A DNA stretch of 64,000 nucleotides from an uncultured Lacinutrix sp. (GCF_947500325.1 NZ_CANMRQ010000001.1:188001-252000), one strand, 5' to 3'; positions 36,201-43,868 are shown, counted from the first letter of the stretch. Program-made: numbers and translations. Notes: generated by a model from the letters alone, not told the origin.

Positions 36201-36723
36201 CAGCCATGCCTCTACAGTAAAATTCTTTGAGCAAGCTTTCGATTGGGAAATCATGGCCTATACATTCTATCCTTATTTCTATGCAAAACAAGAAGACTGG
36301 ACAGAGTTATTCCAATCTCAAGACGCAGCAGATCCTTTATTTCAAGCGTTTTTACAATCTGGTATGGCAAGAACAATAGTCCCTATTAGACCAGGGTTTG
36401 AAGATGCTGTAAATTGGTATATGAGTACAGGTGAAATTTGGAATGGTCAAGGTTTAATAACAGATCAAGATGATGATTTATACATCTCTGTAGCCGAAGA
36501 AATGCAAACTATTGAAGGTGAAGTAGAAGGTACGTGGGAAACACGACTACCTACAGCTTTAACCATAGTACAAGCAGATTCTGCCTTACTAGACGAAGCT
36601 GGCTTACCATGTTTTTGTGAAGACGAAACGCTAGATAATACAATACAACCAAGCACAGATCTTATTGGAGGCGAAAAAGGTGTTGGTAGCGATGAAGTAG
36701 CAGTAACAAACACTGTAAGATAG
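33271..36723 (+). CDS. Large conserved protein of unknown function, first gene of toxin module
   Basis: 1150 aa, no signal peptide or membrane segment. A helical N-terminal third includes a coiled coil (about 210-260). A beta-rich region (about 350-500) follows. A Thr/Glu/Ser-rich middle (about 540-640; SHIENVLAREYKERSTR before it) resembles a flexible linker. The C-terminal part has a second helical hairpin (about 880-915) and FFEQAFDWEIMAYTFYPYF, then DPLFQAFLQSGMARTIVPI and RPGFEDAVNWY. I have the impression of a widespread uncharacterised family of over 1000 aa with this C-terminal block, but cannot confirm it. Context suggests a carrier, structural or pore component of the toxin module. 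Confidence 0.6.
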   Translation: MSKTIKQNLFRFVTLRSPQLIEEKDKDPGFIYHPDESKSNFFDASNADEKEAALKAVSSTFSALKNRKEVKDVSTKLYEFSSWLMRNKNTLSYDEIKSNSIGAEVLTTEQELVIWDNLIYQTIEKTSVYAREALIQVLITNKFLKAFLSFSQGLKTNIVFTEDQEKDFLRRANASVVLPKALFFIAKAANDKTRRIGTASLSSLEDISNVALAKYQNETYNTLLEELKTIEVKYQKESQKAYNEALNNHNKTVELLIAESEPIITEETDIKTGIVKEITTYPDLKLPRFDFPKEEVITDVYLKDKLSEASLMLLNKEGLDVYNTFEEVFQALKSKINSNNQIIFNKSSVKPKNVKIGGSVVKVNDRVPLLDYNFPNFLEVNPAGLVSPFMVFYNVIEPIQISSMTYTVDFTDGTSATDSGFNPVSTTNNMIRLFPNGMTLPSNSNTYTISGEITLLSGEKYSFTQLVNRKSRFNMGTFELVDTDSQPSNTDTIFGVTNIGIADFRRVEQEVCCYVPGEVSHIENVLAREYKERSTRSLTSVETTSETTSETEVENLTDTTTTERNEMQSEIASVINEDESKNYGASANASYDPTPNSSINIGGYADFSSSNSTSNSNSQALTYAQEVTERAMERIVTKTQTKRTSRILKEFEENNKHGFDNTKGDKHVTGVYRWVDKIYKNKLINYGKRLMYEFAIPEPARFLKDALWKKIKNNEEVDSAVVLPELPVHPKDYEFLANSNIKITDASMLTVDNYQELAAQYNADVNAIDLNKTISESFSATGNDYVSQYNHPGASHFKMSIPEGYMATSTRFNAGFVFVPKKLEYTYATVSVANHKYSAGGRHWDFVSNTLSLDNIENELAVSFIGADVGGIRVNVEAFCTITDQALKQWQNETYNAILNAYNERLREYNEAVIANEVFPTDAKYKLTFNPLHNRSLEKRELKRIAIELLIDQIKVSKDNYTTEDTIARVTKNEAFDSHASTVKFFEQAFDWEIMAYTFYPYFYAKQEDWTELFQSQDAADPLFQAFLQSGMARTIVPIRPGFEDAVNWYMSTGEIWNGQGLITDQDDDLYISVAEEMQTIEGEVEGTWETRLPTALTIVQADSALLDEAGLPCFCEDETLDNTIQPSTDLIGGEKGVGSDEVAVTNTVR

Positions 36724-36736
36724 CAGTTTAGTTAAG

Positions 36737-36868
36737 CATTTAACAGTCTTATCCTTAATTATTATGTGTCCAAATGTTACACTTTGCTTATTGAAGCGTA
36801 ACTATAGGAAAACATTAATTCCTCTCAATATAATATTGAGAGGAACAAGGATAAGGCTTGCTTAAATG
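36737..36868 (+). ncRNA. Predicted multi-branch RNA structure in intergenic leader
   Basis: Between the 1150-aa and 740-aa genes. Outer stems CATTTAA (36737) / TTAAATG (36862) and CTTATCCTT (36748) / AAGGATAAG (36847) enclose two hairpins: GTTAC / GTAAC (36776-36802) and a perfect CCTCTCAATAT / ATATTGAGAGG (36821-36843). This looks like a junction structure in the transcript, possibly a processing or control element. No known RNA family recognised. Confidence 0.45.
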
Positions 36869-36907
36869 TTACTAAAAACAATGTTTAACAATTAAAAAAC
36901 AAAAATT

Positions 36908-39130
36908 ATGAGTAATACATTTGAGTTTGCTGAGCGGTTTGGGTTTTCTCCACCTACTTCATTTGAAAATGATTCTGATAGAAAAGGCTTTTATAAAGGA
37001 ATAATTAATTTTATAAAACTATTTAATTTTATAAAAGAAGGAGTTAAAAATAATGGAGAAACAACTCCTTTTGATTATAAAGACTTTATAAGCACATCAA
37101 AAGCAACTGTCTCTGCAAGAGAACAGCAGGCAATGTTTGCTACTAAAGATTTTCTCACTTTTAGAGAAAAAAAATATCCAGTAAATGTGCCTTATGAAAC
37201 CGAAACGTCTGCAGGACAAAAAATAGCTCTAGAACCAATAACAAAGCTTAATAAAAAAATAGGCATTATTAATACAACTCCAGACCATGCTATTGCGTTC
37301 AATTTTAAAAAAGAGAAATTATATTTCACTTTATTTTATAAATACAATAACAGTAATGAAATAGCAATTGAAATTAGATGTGAGTTTTTTGATCAATTTG
37401 AAACCATATTAAAGATTTCTGGGTATAAACTTTCAGATGCAGATTTGGAAGAAGATTTAATTAAAAACTTCAATTTTGGTTTTAATAAAGTAGGTCAAGA
37501 TCCAAACCAATTAGATTGGTTATATGAAAAAGCACCAATATTTATTATTGTTTCTAGAGGAACTAAAAAACTTCTAAATGATTTGTCAAGTATATTAACA
37601 ACTCTAGTAGACGAAATTGGAACTAATGAAGAAAAGGTTGTTTTAAAAATAATGAATGCATTAGCTATAATTCACTTTGAAGAATTTAAAGGCACTAATT
37701 ATATAGCAAATGGAGCAGATAAGTTGTTAGAAACATTAATTACTAAAAAAGTAAAAGACTCTTCTACAACTTTATTTGAACGCCTATATAGCAAAATGAA
37801 TGATTCTGGTTTTGGTGAAGAAAACTTTACTAAACTCATGCTATTTATCTATAACATTTGGTTATTTAGTAGTTGGGCTAAACAAGAAAGTTATAAAGAG
37901 AATAATGAAAGCGGTATTAACAATTTAGCATATACAAATAGAAAAATCTTAGGTTTTTATCAAAATGGTTTCGATTTTAATTTTATAAACACAAAAGAAG
38001 GAGGTCTAAAAATTAAGGTAACAAGAAAAGAACATCAAGGCGGTTCTATTAAAGATGGTACAGGTAATATTGTCACTAAAACAATTGGGATATATCACCC
38101 TTTAGAACCTATAAGGTTACCAAAAATACCAGAAAACATAGACAATGAAACATTTGAAATAAACAAAACTATTATTCCTGCATTTTATTTAAAAGCGTTT
38201 GACGATAAAAAAGCTTGGGATAACTTTCAAACTGGTTCTTGGTTAGCGCTAGATATTATTACAACATTTTCTGGTGTTGGTAACATATTAAAATTTAGAC
38301 ACTTAACAAAATTAGCAAGACTAGCAAAAGCAACAAAAGGTGTTAAAGATGCGACTAAAATTGCTAAAGCAGCAACCGTTTTAGCCAGAGTTAAACTAGC
38401 AGCAGGACTAGTAGAGTTTACAAGTGGCATAGTTAGTGTGCTAATAACCTTAAGCCAAACAAATTCTAAATATGCAATTGCATTACAAAAGTATTTGTTT
38501 ATTTTAGAACTGTTTACTTTGTCTGGCGAATTAAGAGTTGCTTTTAAAGGTGGATTAAAAAAATATGCAAGAGAAGCTATTGCTCAAAGCGACGAAGCAG
38601 TTAGAAAAGCACATCCAGAGGTTTTTAGGCATTTGGATGAGGTTGCATCTACTAAAAGAGTTAGATTAAAACCAAAAATAGTTAAAGGAAAATATAGTAA
38701 ACGAACTTTTGATATAAATAATTGTGGAGGAAAAATCTTAAATCTTGAATGGATTAATACTAAAATAACAAAAGAAGGAATAGATATTGTTAAGAAACAC
38801 ATAGGTAGATTTGAAGATGTAGAAGCTAATAGAAAAATGATTAAGCGGCTAGAAGATATTTTATCGAATAAAATTGACATAACAAATTATGATAAAAGAT
38901 ATTACACTCATGAAATAAGAGAGTTTGAAAGATATAAAGCTTTAGGATATGAAAATACTTTACAAAAAAACATTTCTGATGGTAATATATATAATGATGC
39001 TCACTCTGCAACATTAGAAGATTATAAACTAAATGAGTTTGATTTGAATGGCAATAGAGAATTATATCATCCAGATATTGAAGAAATTGACTTCTTTTCG
39101 AAAGAAGATAGAGAATTATTAGGTTATTAA
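36908..39130 (+). CDS. Putative polymorphic toxin, full-length
   Basis: 740 aa, no signal peptide. The first ~430 residues are mixed alpha/beta without a recognised domain. Residues about 440-560 are Ala/Leu/Lys-rich helices with hydrophobic stretches (LARLAKATKGVKDATKIAKA), like pre-toxin regions of polymorphic toxins. From about 595 (VRLKPKIVKGKYSKRTF) a likely C-terminal toxin domain has YYTHEIREFERYKALGYEN, YNDAHSATLEDYKL and ELYHPDIEEIDFF; catalytic class unknown. A small gene follows after 11 bp, as expected for immunity, and an array of orphan toxin ends lies downstream. Confidence 0.6.
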   Translation: MSNTFEFAERFGFSPPTSFENDSDRKGFYKGIINFIKLFNFIKEGVKNNGETTPFDYKDFISTSKATVSAREQQAMFATKDFLTFREKKYPVNVPYETETSAGQKIALEPITKLNKKIGIINTTPDHAIAFNFKKEKLYFTLFYKYNNSNEIAIEIRCEFFDQFETILKISGYKLSDADLEEDLIKNFNFGFNKVGQDPNQLDWLYEKAPIFIIVSRGTKKLLNDLSSILTTLVDEIGTNEEKVVLKIMNALAIIHFEEFKGTNYIANGADKLLETLITKKVKDSSTTLFERLYSKMNDSGFGEENFTKLMLFIYNIWLFSSWAKQESYKENNESGINNLAYTNRKILGFYQNGFDFNFINTKEGGLKIKVTRKEHQGGSIKDGTGNIVTKTIGIYHPLEPIRLPKIPENIDNETFEINKTIIPAFYLKAFDDKKAWDNFQTGSWLALDIITTFSGVGNILKFRHLTKLARLAKATKGVKDATKIAKAATVLARVKLAAGLVEFTSGIVSVLITLSQTNSKYAIALQKYLFILELFTLSGELRVAFKGGLKKYAREAIAQSDEAVRKAHPEVFRHLDEVASTKRVRLKPKIVKGKYSKRTFDINNCGGKILNLEWINTKITKEGIDIVKKHIGRFEDVEANRKMIKRLEDILSNKIDITNYDKRYYTHEIREFERYKALGYENTLQKNISDGNIYNDAHSATLEDYKLNEFDLNGNRELYHPDIEEIDFFSKEDRELLGY

Positions 39131-39141
39131 AAAGTATAATT

Positions 39142-39381
39142 ATGAAACATAAAATTAAAATTTTAGAAAAATTAAAATTAGTAAAAGACGGTAGTAATAA
39201 ATTGCCTTTAAACAATTTAGAAATTATAGTAAATTCTCAAGAGGAAGAACAATTAATTGGGAAGGATTTTATTGATTTACTTGAGATAATGAAAAATGAA
39301 AAATTAATTCTTTCAGATAATAATAATTGGTATTTTCATATTACAGAAAATGGTCTAGATTATCTAAATGAGAATACTTAA
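39142..39381 (+). CDS. Putative immunity protein of the 740-aa toxin
   Basis: 79 aa, acidic, no Cys. Contains a helical segment and LSDNNNWYFHITENGLDYL, reminiscent of a winged-helix end (wing plus helix). I recognise no family. The call as immunity rests on position: 11 bp after the toxin gene, same strand, small and acidic, and before the first palindromic repeat. Confidence 0.5.
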   Translation: MKHKIKILEKLKLVKDGSNKLPLNNLEIIVNSQEEEQLIGKDFIDLLEIMKNEKLILSDNNNWYFHITENGLDYLNENT

Positions 39382-39449
39382 AACATAGATTTATAAAGAC
39401 TAATACTATATTTTATATATTGAGTCTTGTATTAAAATAAAAAAGAATC

Positions 39450-39609
39450 CCCCAGCTAGCGCTCGTCTGGGACGAGTGACAGTAAAGGTTTGCAAAACGA
39501 ACAAAAGCTACAGTGTAATATCTGTGGCTTTTGTATTTTTAAAAAAGTATTTCTTTAAATTTTACATATTGTTTTTTAGTCACTCGTCACAGACAAGCGC
39601 TAGCTGGGG
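39450..39609. repeat. Palindromic cassette repeat R1
   Basis: 160 bp. 31-bp terminal inverted repeats (opening CCCCAGCTAGCGCT) match at 29 of 31 positions. Each end holds its own small hairpin (CTCGTC / GACGAG type). The centre has a 13-bp stem ACAAAAGCTACAG / CTGTGGCTTTTGT followed by ATTTTT, a terminator in both senses. Seven more copies follow. Confidence 0.9.
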
Positions 39610-40193
39610 AAATTTTAGAAACCTTATTAAAAAATAAAGATTATAAAAAGTTTTTAGATGACTTGAAAAACGGTAATATTGAACGAGTTTTTAAAAATAT
39701 TCTTACAGTTGAAGAGGAAGCTGTATTGAAATTCTATACAACAAAAGAGGGTTATAAAAACTTTAATAAAGCTTTAAGAGGAGAAATAAACATAACTGAT
39801 TTTTTTAAAGCTCAAAAGAAACTAATGAATAGTGCATTAGATAAGTTACCAAATTATAAATCAAAGGGTGTTTTATATAGAATAGAAAATTTAACTGAAG
39901 ATCAAATAAATAATATATATAAAAAAGGAGAAGTAATAAAGAATAAACATTTTACTTCTAGTACTTATGATATAGATTCTATTGCTGAAGCAATGAGAAA
40001 TAGACCATATACTGTAATGATATTAATTAAAGATTCTAAAAGCGGTAAACTAATAGAGAACCTATCAACATTAAAAATTGAAAAAGAGGTTTTATTTAGA
40101 TCAGATATTGAATTTATTGTAGAGAAAATTTCTATAGGCACAAACCCAGAAACGTTGGGAGCTATAAAAACTATAATATTAAAACAAAATTAA
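39609..40193 (+). pseudogene. Orphan toxin C-terminal fragment: ADP-ribosyltransferase-like
   Basis: About 194 aa with no start codon at its 5' end; the frame runs back without a stop into repeat R1 (...RHRQALAG). A TTG at 39663 is the first conceivable start. The domain shows the R-S-E pattern of ADP-ribosylating toxins: Arg in GVLYRIENL, the Ser-Thr-Ser-like HFTSSTYD, and the late ExE-like region KEVLFRSDIEFIV. Such enzymes transfer ADP-ribose from NAD to target proteins or nucleic acid. Probably a displaced, silent cassette with its immunity gene 6 bp downstream. Confidence 0.75.
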
Positions 40194-40199
40194 AGAAAA

Positions 40200-40439
40200 A
40201 TGAATAATAGATTAAAAGAATTAAAAAAAAGAAAAGAGGCATTAAGTTATATTTTAGATGCTAATTTTGAAACATTAGAAGAATTTAATGCTTTTAAAAT
40301 TGAAAAAAGTGATGACTTTAATGAGCTAAAAGAGATAAATAATGAGATAAGAGATATTGAGTGGCAATTAATGTCTTCAACAGAACAACAAGATTTATTA
40401 GATTACTACGATAAAATTAAAGAAAAGTATTCTAAATAA
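40200..40439 (+). CDS. Putative immunity protein, ART cassette
   Basis: 79 aa, charged and mostly helical (LKELKKRKEALSYIL, ELKEINNEIRDIEWQL). No known family recognised. Immunity role inferred from its place 6 bp after the ADP-ribosyltransferase fragment and directly before repeat R2. Confidence 0.5.
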   Translation: MNNRLKELKKRKEALSYILDANFETLEEFNAFKIEKSDDFNELKEINNEIRDIEWQLMSSTEQQDLLDYYDKIKEKYSK

Positions 40440-40446
40440 TTTTAAA

Positions 40447-40593
40447 CCCCATGCTAGCGCTCGTCTGCGACGAGTTACAGTAAAGATTTGCAAAACAAAC
40501 AAAAGCTACAGTATAATTACTGTGGCTTTTGTATTTCTTTAAATTTTACATATTGTTTTTTAGTCACTCGTCACAGACAAGCGCTAGCTGTGG
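40447..40593. repeat. Palindromic cassette repeat R2
   Basis: 147 bp copy. It lacks about 13 bp present in R1 between two GTATTT direct repeats in the right half. Terminal inverted repeats and the central terminator stem (CTACAG..CTGTGG) are kept. One extra base lies near the left end (CCCCATGCTAGC). Confidence 0.85.
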
Positions 40594-40688
40594 ATATATG
40601 GGTTGTTAGCGAGAATCAAGTTATAATAGAAAACTATGAAAAGCATAAAATTTTTAAAATTAAATGGAGAAGAAGCTGGTGGTTGTAA
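40590..40688 (+). pseudogene. Remnant of a toxin C-terminus
   Basis: Only ~32 residues remain after repeat R2 (ALA-VDIWVVSENQ ... KWRRSWWL, stop 40688), in the same frame that enters the other cassettes (RHRQALA). The 3' end overlaps the immunity gene start by about 50 bp. Domain not identifiable. Confidence 0.5.
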
Positions 40689-41079
40689 TCAAGAATATTT
40701 TTTTGAACGATACTTTCAAGGAATTAATATAGGAAATGATTTAAAAACCTCTCTCAAAAATAAAATTGATTCAAGTATAGATTTTGCTATTCCTGTTTCT
40801 GAATTGATATTAATTAATGAAGCAATAGAAAATAAAATAGATGAGTTAATTAGTCACCCTGAATTTAATCCTTATAAAGAACAGTTAAGAAAAAAGTTTA
40901 AAGAACAATATGAAAGCAATCCTTTTGTTTATAAAGGAAAAACATATTATCTGTTTTCTAAAGGGGGAGAATTCGCTATCGATAGAGAAATAGAAGTGAT
41001 AAATAGCTATAATAAACAAGTTAAGGCACATATTGAAAACGATGTAGGTTTTAAACATTTATTTAAAACACTTAACTAA
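40636..41079 (+). CDS. Putative immunity protein, cassette 2
   Basis: 147 aa, acidic, with YFFERYFQGINIGNDLKTSL and KGKTYYLFSKGGEFAIDREIE. No family recognised. Its ATG lies within the toxin remnant, in another frame, as overlapping toxin-immunity pairs often do. Ends 15 bp before repeat R3. Confidence 0.55.
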   Translation: MKSIKFLKLNGEEAGGCNQEYFFERYFQGINIGNDLKTSLKNKIDSSIDFAIPVSELILINEAIENKIDELISHPEFNPYKEQLRKKFKEQYESNPFVYKGKTYYLFSKGGEFAIDREIEVINSYNKQVKAHIENDVGFKHLFKTLN

Positions 41080-41094
41080 TTATAGAAAATTAAT

Positions 41095-41249
41095 CCCCAG
41101 CTAGCGCTCGTCTGCGACGAGTGACGGTAAAGGTTTGCAAAACGAACAAAAGCTACAGTGTAATTACTGTGGCTTTTGTATTTTATATTATGAGTAAAAA
41201 ATGTAATTATTATTTTGTGCACTCGTTTCAGACAAGCGCTAGTATAGGG
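41095..41249. repeat. Palindromic cassette repeat R3
   Basis: About 155 bp. The left end and terminator stem are conserved; the right end is worn (GTTTCAGACAAGCGCTAGTATAGGG region, changes in the last bases) and the centre between differs from other copies. Confidence 0.8.
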
Positions 41250-41311
41250 AAAATGTACTCTTAAAATTAGAGATTAACGGAGAACACTTTTTTGAATTAA
41301 TTGAAAAATAA
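41250..41311 (+). pseudogene. Tiny toxin remnant
   Basis: Some 20 codons ending EHFFELIEK stop (41309-41311). A stop codon separates it from the repeat frame. Similar to the remnant before the paralogous immunity gene at 45140 (LLTLIEK), so both derive from one toxin type that has been lost. Confidence 0.4.
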
Positions 41312-41318
41312 AAACATT

Positions 41319-41618
41319 ATGAAATCAGATTTTGAAAAATTTATAGAAGAAAGAGAAAAACAGTTTACTAAATTTTGGTCAGAAGAATATCCAGAATTAA
41401 GTCGAGACGAAAAAGTTAAATATTGGCTTGCTAGTACTCATAAAGGAATGAGAACGCAAGGAGAAGCTCTTGCAGATGAATATTCTGAATTTTCTAAAAA
41501 ATGGTATGATCACGCTATTAATGTAGAGCCAGATTTTGATAAAATATTTAAAGAAGCTGTTAGTAATATTGGTTTTGAATTTAATTGGGAAGAGTATAAC
41601 AAACGAATTCAAGGTTAG
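41319..41618 (+). CDS. Putative immunity protein, copy 1 of duplicated pair
   Basis: 99 aa from ATG 41319 (MKSDFEKFIEEREKQF); a TTG at 41301 lies in the toxin remnant. From FWSEEYPELSRDEKVKYWL onward it is almost identical to the protein at 45140-45433, with only a few substitutions (for example LAST/LDST); the first ~15 residues differ completely. Acidic, helical, no known family. The near identity continues past the stop into the following repeat. Confidence 0.6.
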   Translation: MKSDFEKFIEEREKQFTKFWSEEYPELSRDEKVKYWLASTHKGMRTQGEALADEYSEFSKKWYDHAINVEPDFDKIFKEAVSNIGFEFNWEEYNKRIQG

Positions 41619-41640
41619 AATATAAATTATTTAATAAACT

Positions 41641-41799
41641 CCAAAACTAGCGCTCGTCTGCGACGAGTGACAGTAAAGGTTTGCAAAACGAACAAAAGCT
41701 ACAGTGTAATATCTGTGGCTTTTGTATTTTTAAAAAAGTATTTATTTAAATTTTACATATTGTTTTTTAGTCACTCGTCACAGACGAGCGCTAGCTGGG
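41641..41799. repeat. Palindromic cassette repeat R4
   Basis: 159 bp, well conserved. Left end begins CCAAAACTAGCGCTCGTC; right end ...GACGAGCGCTAGCTGGG. Central terminator stem intact. Confidence 0.88.
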
Positions 41800-42438
41800 A
41801 TTGCTTTTATCGGAAGTATAGAAAAAGAAGTAGCATTAAGTAAAAAACTAGTCAATTTAACTCAAAATAAAGTTTTAACTCAAAGCTTAAATGACTTAGA
41901 TGAGTTATATAAAGCGGCAAAAATTGCTAACAAAGAATTAAAAAATACTACAGATCTTTTTTCATCAAAAACTAATGGAATTGCAGGTTACAGAAAAGGC
42001 CTTAAAAAGAAAGAAAGAGCTTTAGAAAAAATAAATTCTGAATATGCTGGAGATGTATCAAGGTTGCTAGATATAGCTGGAAGTAAAATTGTTTATAATA
42101 CTATTGAAGAAGTTTATATTTCTTTAGGAAAGTTTAACGATGAATTTAATATATTAAAAATAAAAGATAGAATATTAAAACCTATTAATGGTTACAGAGA
42201 TATTCTTATGAATATTAAAATGAGTAATGGACATATTGTGGAATTTCGCTTGCATTTAAAAGCAATGGATGAAGTGGCAGATGGTGTAGGACATAAATTA
42301 TATGAAAAACAAAGAAGTCTAGAGGCTTTATCTAAAACAAGAAGACTTACCAAAGAAGAGAAAATCAAAATATCTCAACTTAGTAAAAAACAATTTGAGC
42401 TATATGAAACTGCTTGGAAAGAAATATTAAATAACTAA
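41800..42438 (+). pseudogene. Orphan toxin C-terminal fragment: RelA/SpoT-like domain
   Basis: About 212 codons, open back into R4 in the ...RHRRALAG frame, with no start codon near the 5' end (the first TTG is at 42064). The last ~120 residues show RLLDIAGSKIVYNTIEEVY, KPINGYRDILMNIKMSNGH and IVEFRLHLKAMDEVADGVGH-KLYEKQR, which I read as a RelA/SpoT-type nucleotidyltransferase fold as in toxic (p)ppGpp or (p)ppApp synthetases. The helical first part resembles pre-toxin linkers. A displaced cassette; its immunity gene lies 13 bp on. Confidence 0.6.
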
Positions 42439-42451
42439 ATACGAAATAATA

Positions 42452-42673
42452 ATGGAAAAAAAATATTATAAATACGGATTAAGACCAATAATTGAAGAGG
42501 TAGAAACAGAATATTCCACTTTTTATGCTTTTCAATGGGAAACAGGAGAATTTAAAGAAGATATGACATATGCTTCAAAAATTTGGCAAGATTCTTCTGG
42601 AGATAAAGAGGATTTGTCTGAGTCTGAATTTAATGAATATGTTGAAAGCATAAAAAAAGAAAGAGGTCTTTAA
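42452..42673 (+). CDS. Putative immunity protein, RelA-like cassette
   Basis: 73 aa, very acidic (VETEYSTFYAFQWETGEFKED, then DKEDLSESEFNEYVE). No family recognised. Placed 13 bp after the RelA/SpoT-like fragment and 10 bp before repeat R5. Confidence 0.5.
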   Translation: MEKKYYKYGLRPIIEEVETEYSTFYAFQWETGEFKEDMTYASKIWQDSSGDKEDLSESEFNEYVESIKKERGL

Positions 42674-42682
42674 TAAAATTCT

Positions 42683-42843
42683 CCCTAGCTAGCACTCGTC
42701 TGCGACGAGTGACAGTAAAGGTTTGCAAAACGAACAAAAGCTACAGTGTAATATCTGTGGCTTTTGTATTTTTAAAAAAGTATTTTTTTAAATTTTACAT
42801 ATTGTTTTTTAGTCACTCGTCACAGACAAGCGCTAGCTGGGGG
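42683..42843. repeat. Palindromic cassette repeat R5
   Basis: 161 bp, close to R1; the left end reads CCCTAGCTAGCACTCGTC. The right end carries one extra G (CTAGCTGGGGG), which shifts the frame into the next fragment. Confidence 0.88.
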
Positions 42844-43022
42844 AAATAAGAGCTTTAAATGATTTACTAAAAAGTATAGACCCTTTAGGTAAATTAGGTG
42901 ATGAAGTTTTTAAAGACATAATAGGGTACAATAGATACTTAAGAAATGGAGCTGAAAAGATTCAACCGCCATCTGCACATTGTAATTATTTAACAACATT
43001 TATAAAATATATAGGATTATAA
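42843..43022 (+). pseudogene. Frame-shifted toxin fragment
   Basis: About 59 codons (EIRALNDLLKSIDPLGKLGD ... CNYLTTFIKYIGL, stop 43020-43022). Relative to the ALAG frame of other cassettes it is shifted by the extra G at the repeat edge. No domain recognised. A MORN-type immunity-like gene starts 5 bp later. Confidence 0.45.
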
Positions 43023-43026
43023 AATT

Positions 43027-43311
43027 ATGGAACAATTAAGAGTTAAAGAAGAAGATTTAGAATTAGTCGGGTTTGATGGAGGAGGAATAGGAATTCTACA
43101 CTACAAGGGAAAACCTTTTACAGGTATATGTTTAATATACGAAGACGCCGGATGGCTATCATTAGAAAAAGAGTTTCAAAATGGTTACGAGGAAGGTTGG
43201 GTAAGAGATTATTATGAAAATGGTCAATTAGAATCTGAGTATAAAATGAGTAATAATAATTTAGTTCCTGGTACTTCTAAAGATTTTAATGAAGATGGTA
43301 CTCCAAAATAA
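43027..43311 (+). CDS. YwqK/MORN-like antitoxin or immunity protein
   Basis: 94 aa. KGKPFTGICLIYEDAG followed by GYEEGWVRDYYENGQLESEY is the MORN-variant pattern (F.G....Y..G.....Y.NG.L) of the YwqK family, which is often annotated as an antitoxin and occurs as an immunity protein in polymorphic toxin loci. It sits 5 bp after a toxin remnant. The endonuclease V-like gene follows after 9 bp. Confidence 0.65.
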   Translation: MEQLRVKEEDLELVGFDGGGIGILHYKGKPFTGICLIYEDAGWLSLEKEFQNGYEEGWVRDYYENGQLESEYKMSNNNLVPGTSKDFNEDGTPK

Positions 43312-43320
43312 TAGTGTATT

Positions 43321-43824
43321 ATGCTATTAGCAATAGATGTCTATTATAATAAACAAAGCGCTAAAGTTGTTGGCGCTTTGTTTAATTGGGATGACAAAGA
43401 ACCAAGACAAATAATTACTTGTTTGTATAATAACGTTTTACCATACGAATCAGGACATTTTTATAAACGTGAATTACCTTGCATTTTAGAGTTATTAAAG
43501 CAAATTGATTTAAGTAAAATAAAAGTAATTATTATAGATGGTCATTGTTATATAAACAATAATAATGATTTTGGTTTGGGTGCTTATTTATACGAATCAT
43601 TAAATAATAAAATACCGATAATAGGTGTCGCTAAAAATAAGTTTAAAGATACAGATACTGTTACAACTGAAATCTTTAGAGGAAAAAGTAAAAAACCCTT
43701 ATATGTTTCTACTAAAGGGTATTGTTTAAAAACTGCAGCTATAAACATAAAAAATATGCATGGTTTATATAGAATACCTAGTATTTTAAAGGCTGTTGAT
43801 ACCGAAACTAAAAAAATTAATTAA
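43321..43824 (+). CDS. Endonuclease V-like protein
   Basis: 167 aa. MLLAIDVYYN with the first catalytic Asp, YESGHFYKRELPCILELL with the Glu, VIIIDGHCYIN with the second Asp, and IPIIGVAKNKFKD follow the order of endonuclease V (nfi), which nicks DNA or RNA near inosine. It is shorter than the ~220-aa E. coli enzyme, and the GHAS-type loop is reduced (NDFGLGAYLYE). It lies inside the cassette array, after the MORN-like gene and before repeat R6. Whether it is cargo, a resident repair gene or a functional part of the array is open. Confidence 0.7.
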   Translation: MLLAIDVYYNKQSAKVVGALFNWDDKEPRQIITCLYNNVLPYESGHFYKRELPCILELLKQIDLSKIKVIIIDGHCYINNNNDFGLGAYLYESLNNKIPIIGVAKNKFKDTDTVTTEIFRGKSKKPLYVSTKGYCLKTAAINIKNMHGLYRIPSILKAVDTETKKIN

Positions 43825-43837
43825 TTTTATCTTTCTA

Positions 43838-43868
43838 ATCCGCGCTATCGGATTTGCAATGCGTGCCT
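43838..43868. repeat. REP-like hairpin
   Basis: AATCCG / CGGATT with loop CGCTAT, followed by TGCAATGCGTGCC. This resembles REP-type elements seen in Bacteroidota intergenic regions near RAYT transposases. Only one copy in the window. Confidence 0.35.

Noticed and set aside
33271-39130. Extracellular contractile injection system or T6SS
   Set aside because: No tube, sheath, spike, baseplate or AAA ATPase genes found nearby; the two large proteins have no PAAR, VgrG or Rhs repeats.
38841-39215. Minus-strand open frame across the toxin end and immunity gene
   Set aside because: Shadow of the + strand genes; Cys/His/Leu-rich low-complexity composition without family features.
40488-40590. Stand-alone gene running through repeat R2
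   Set aside because: The open frame across R2 depends on a 13-bp deletion, and the other copies have stops here; it is the repeat itself joined to a toxin remnant.
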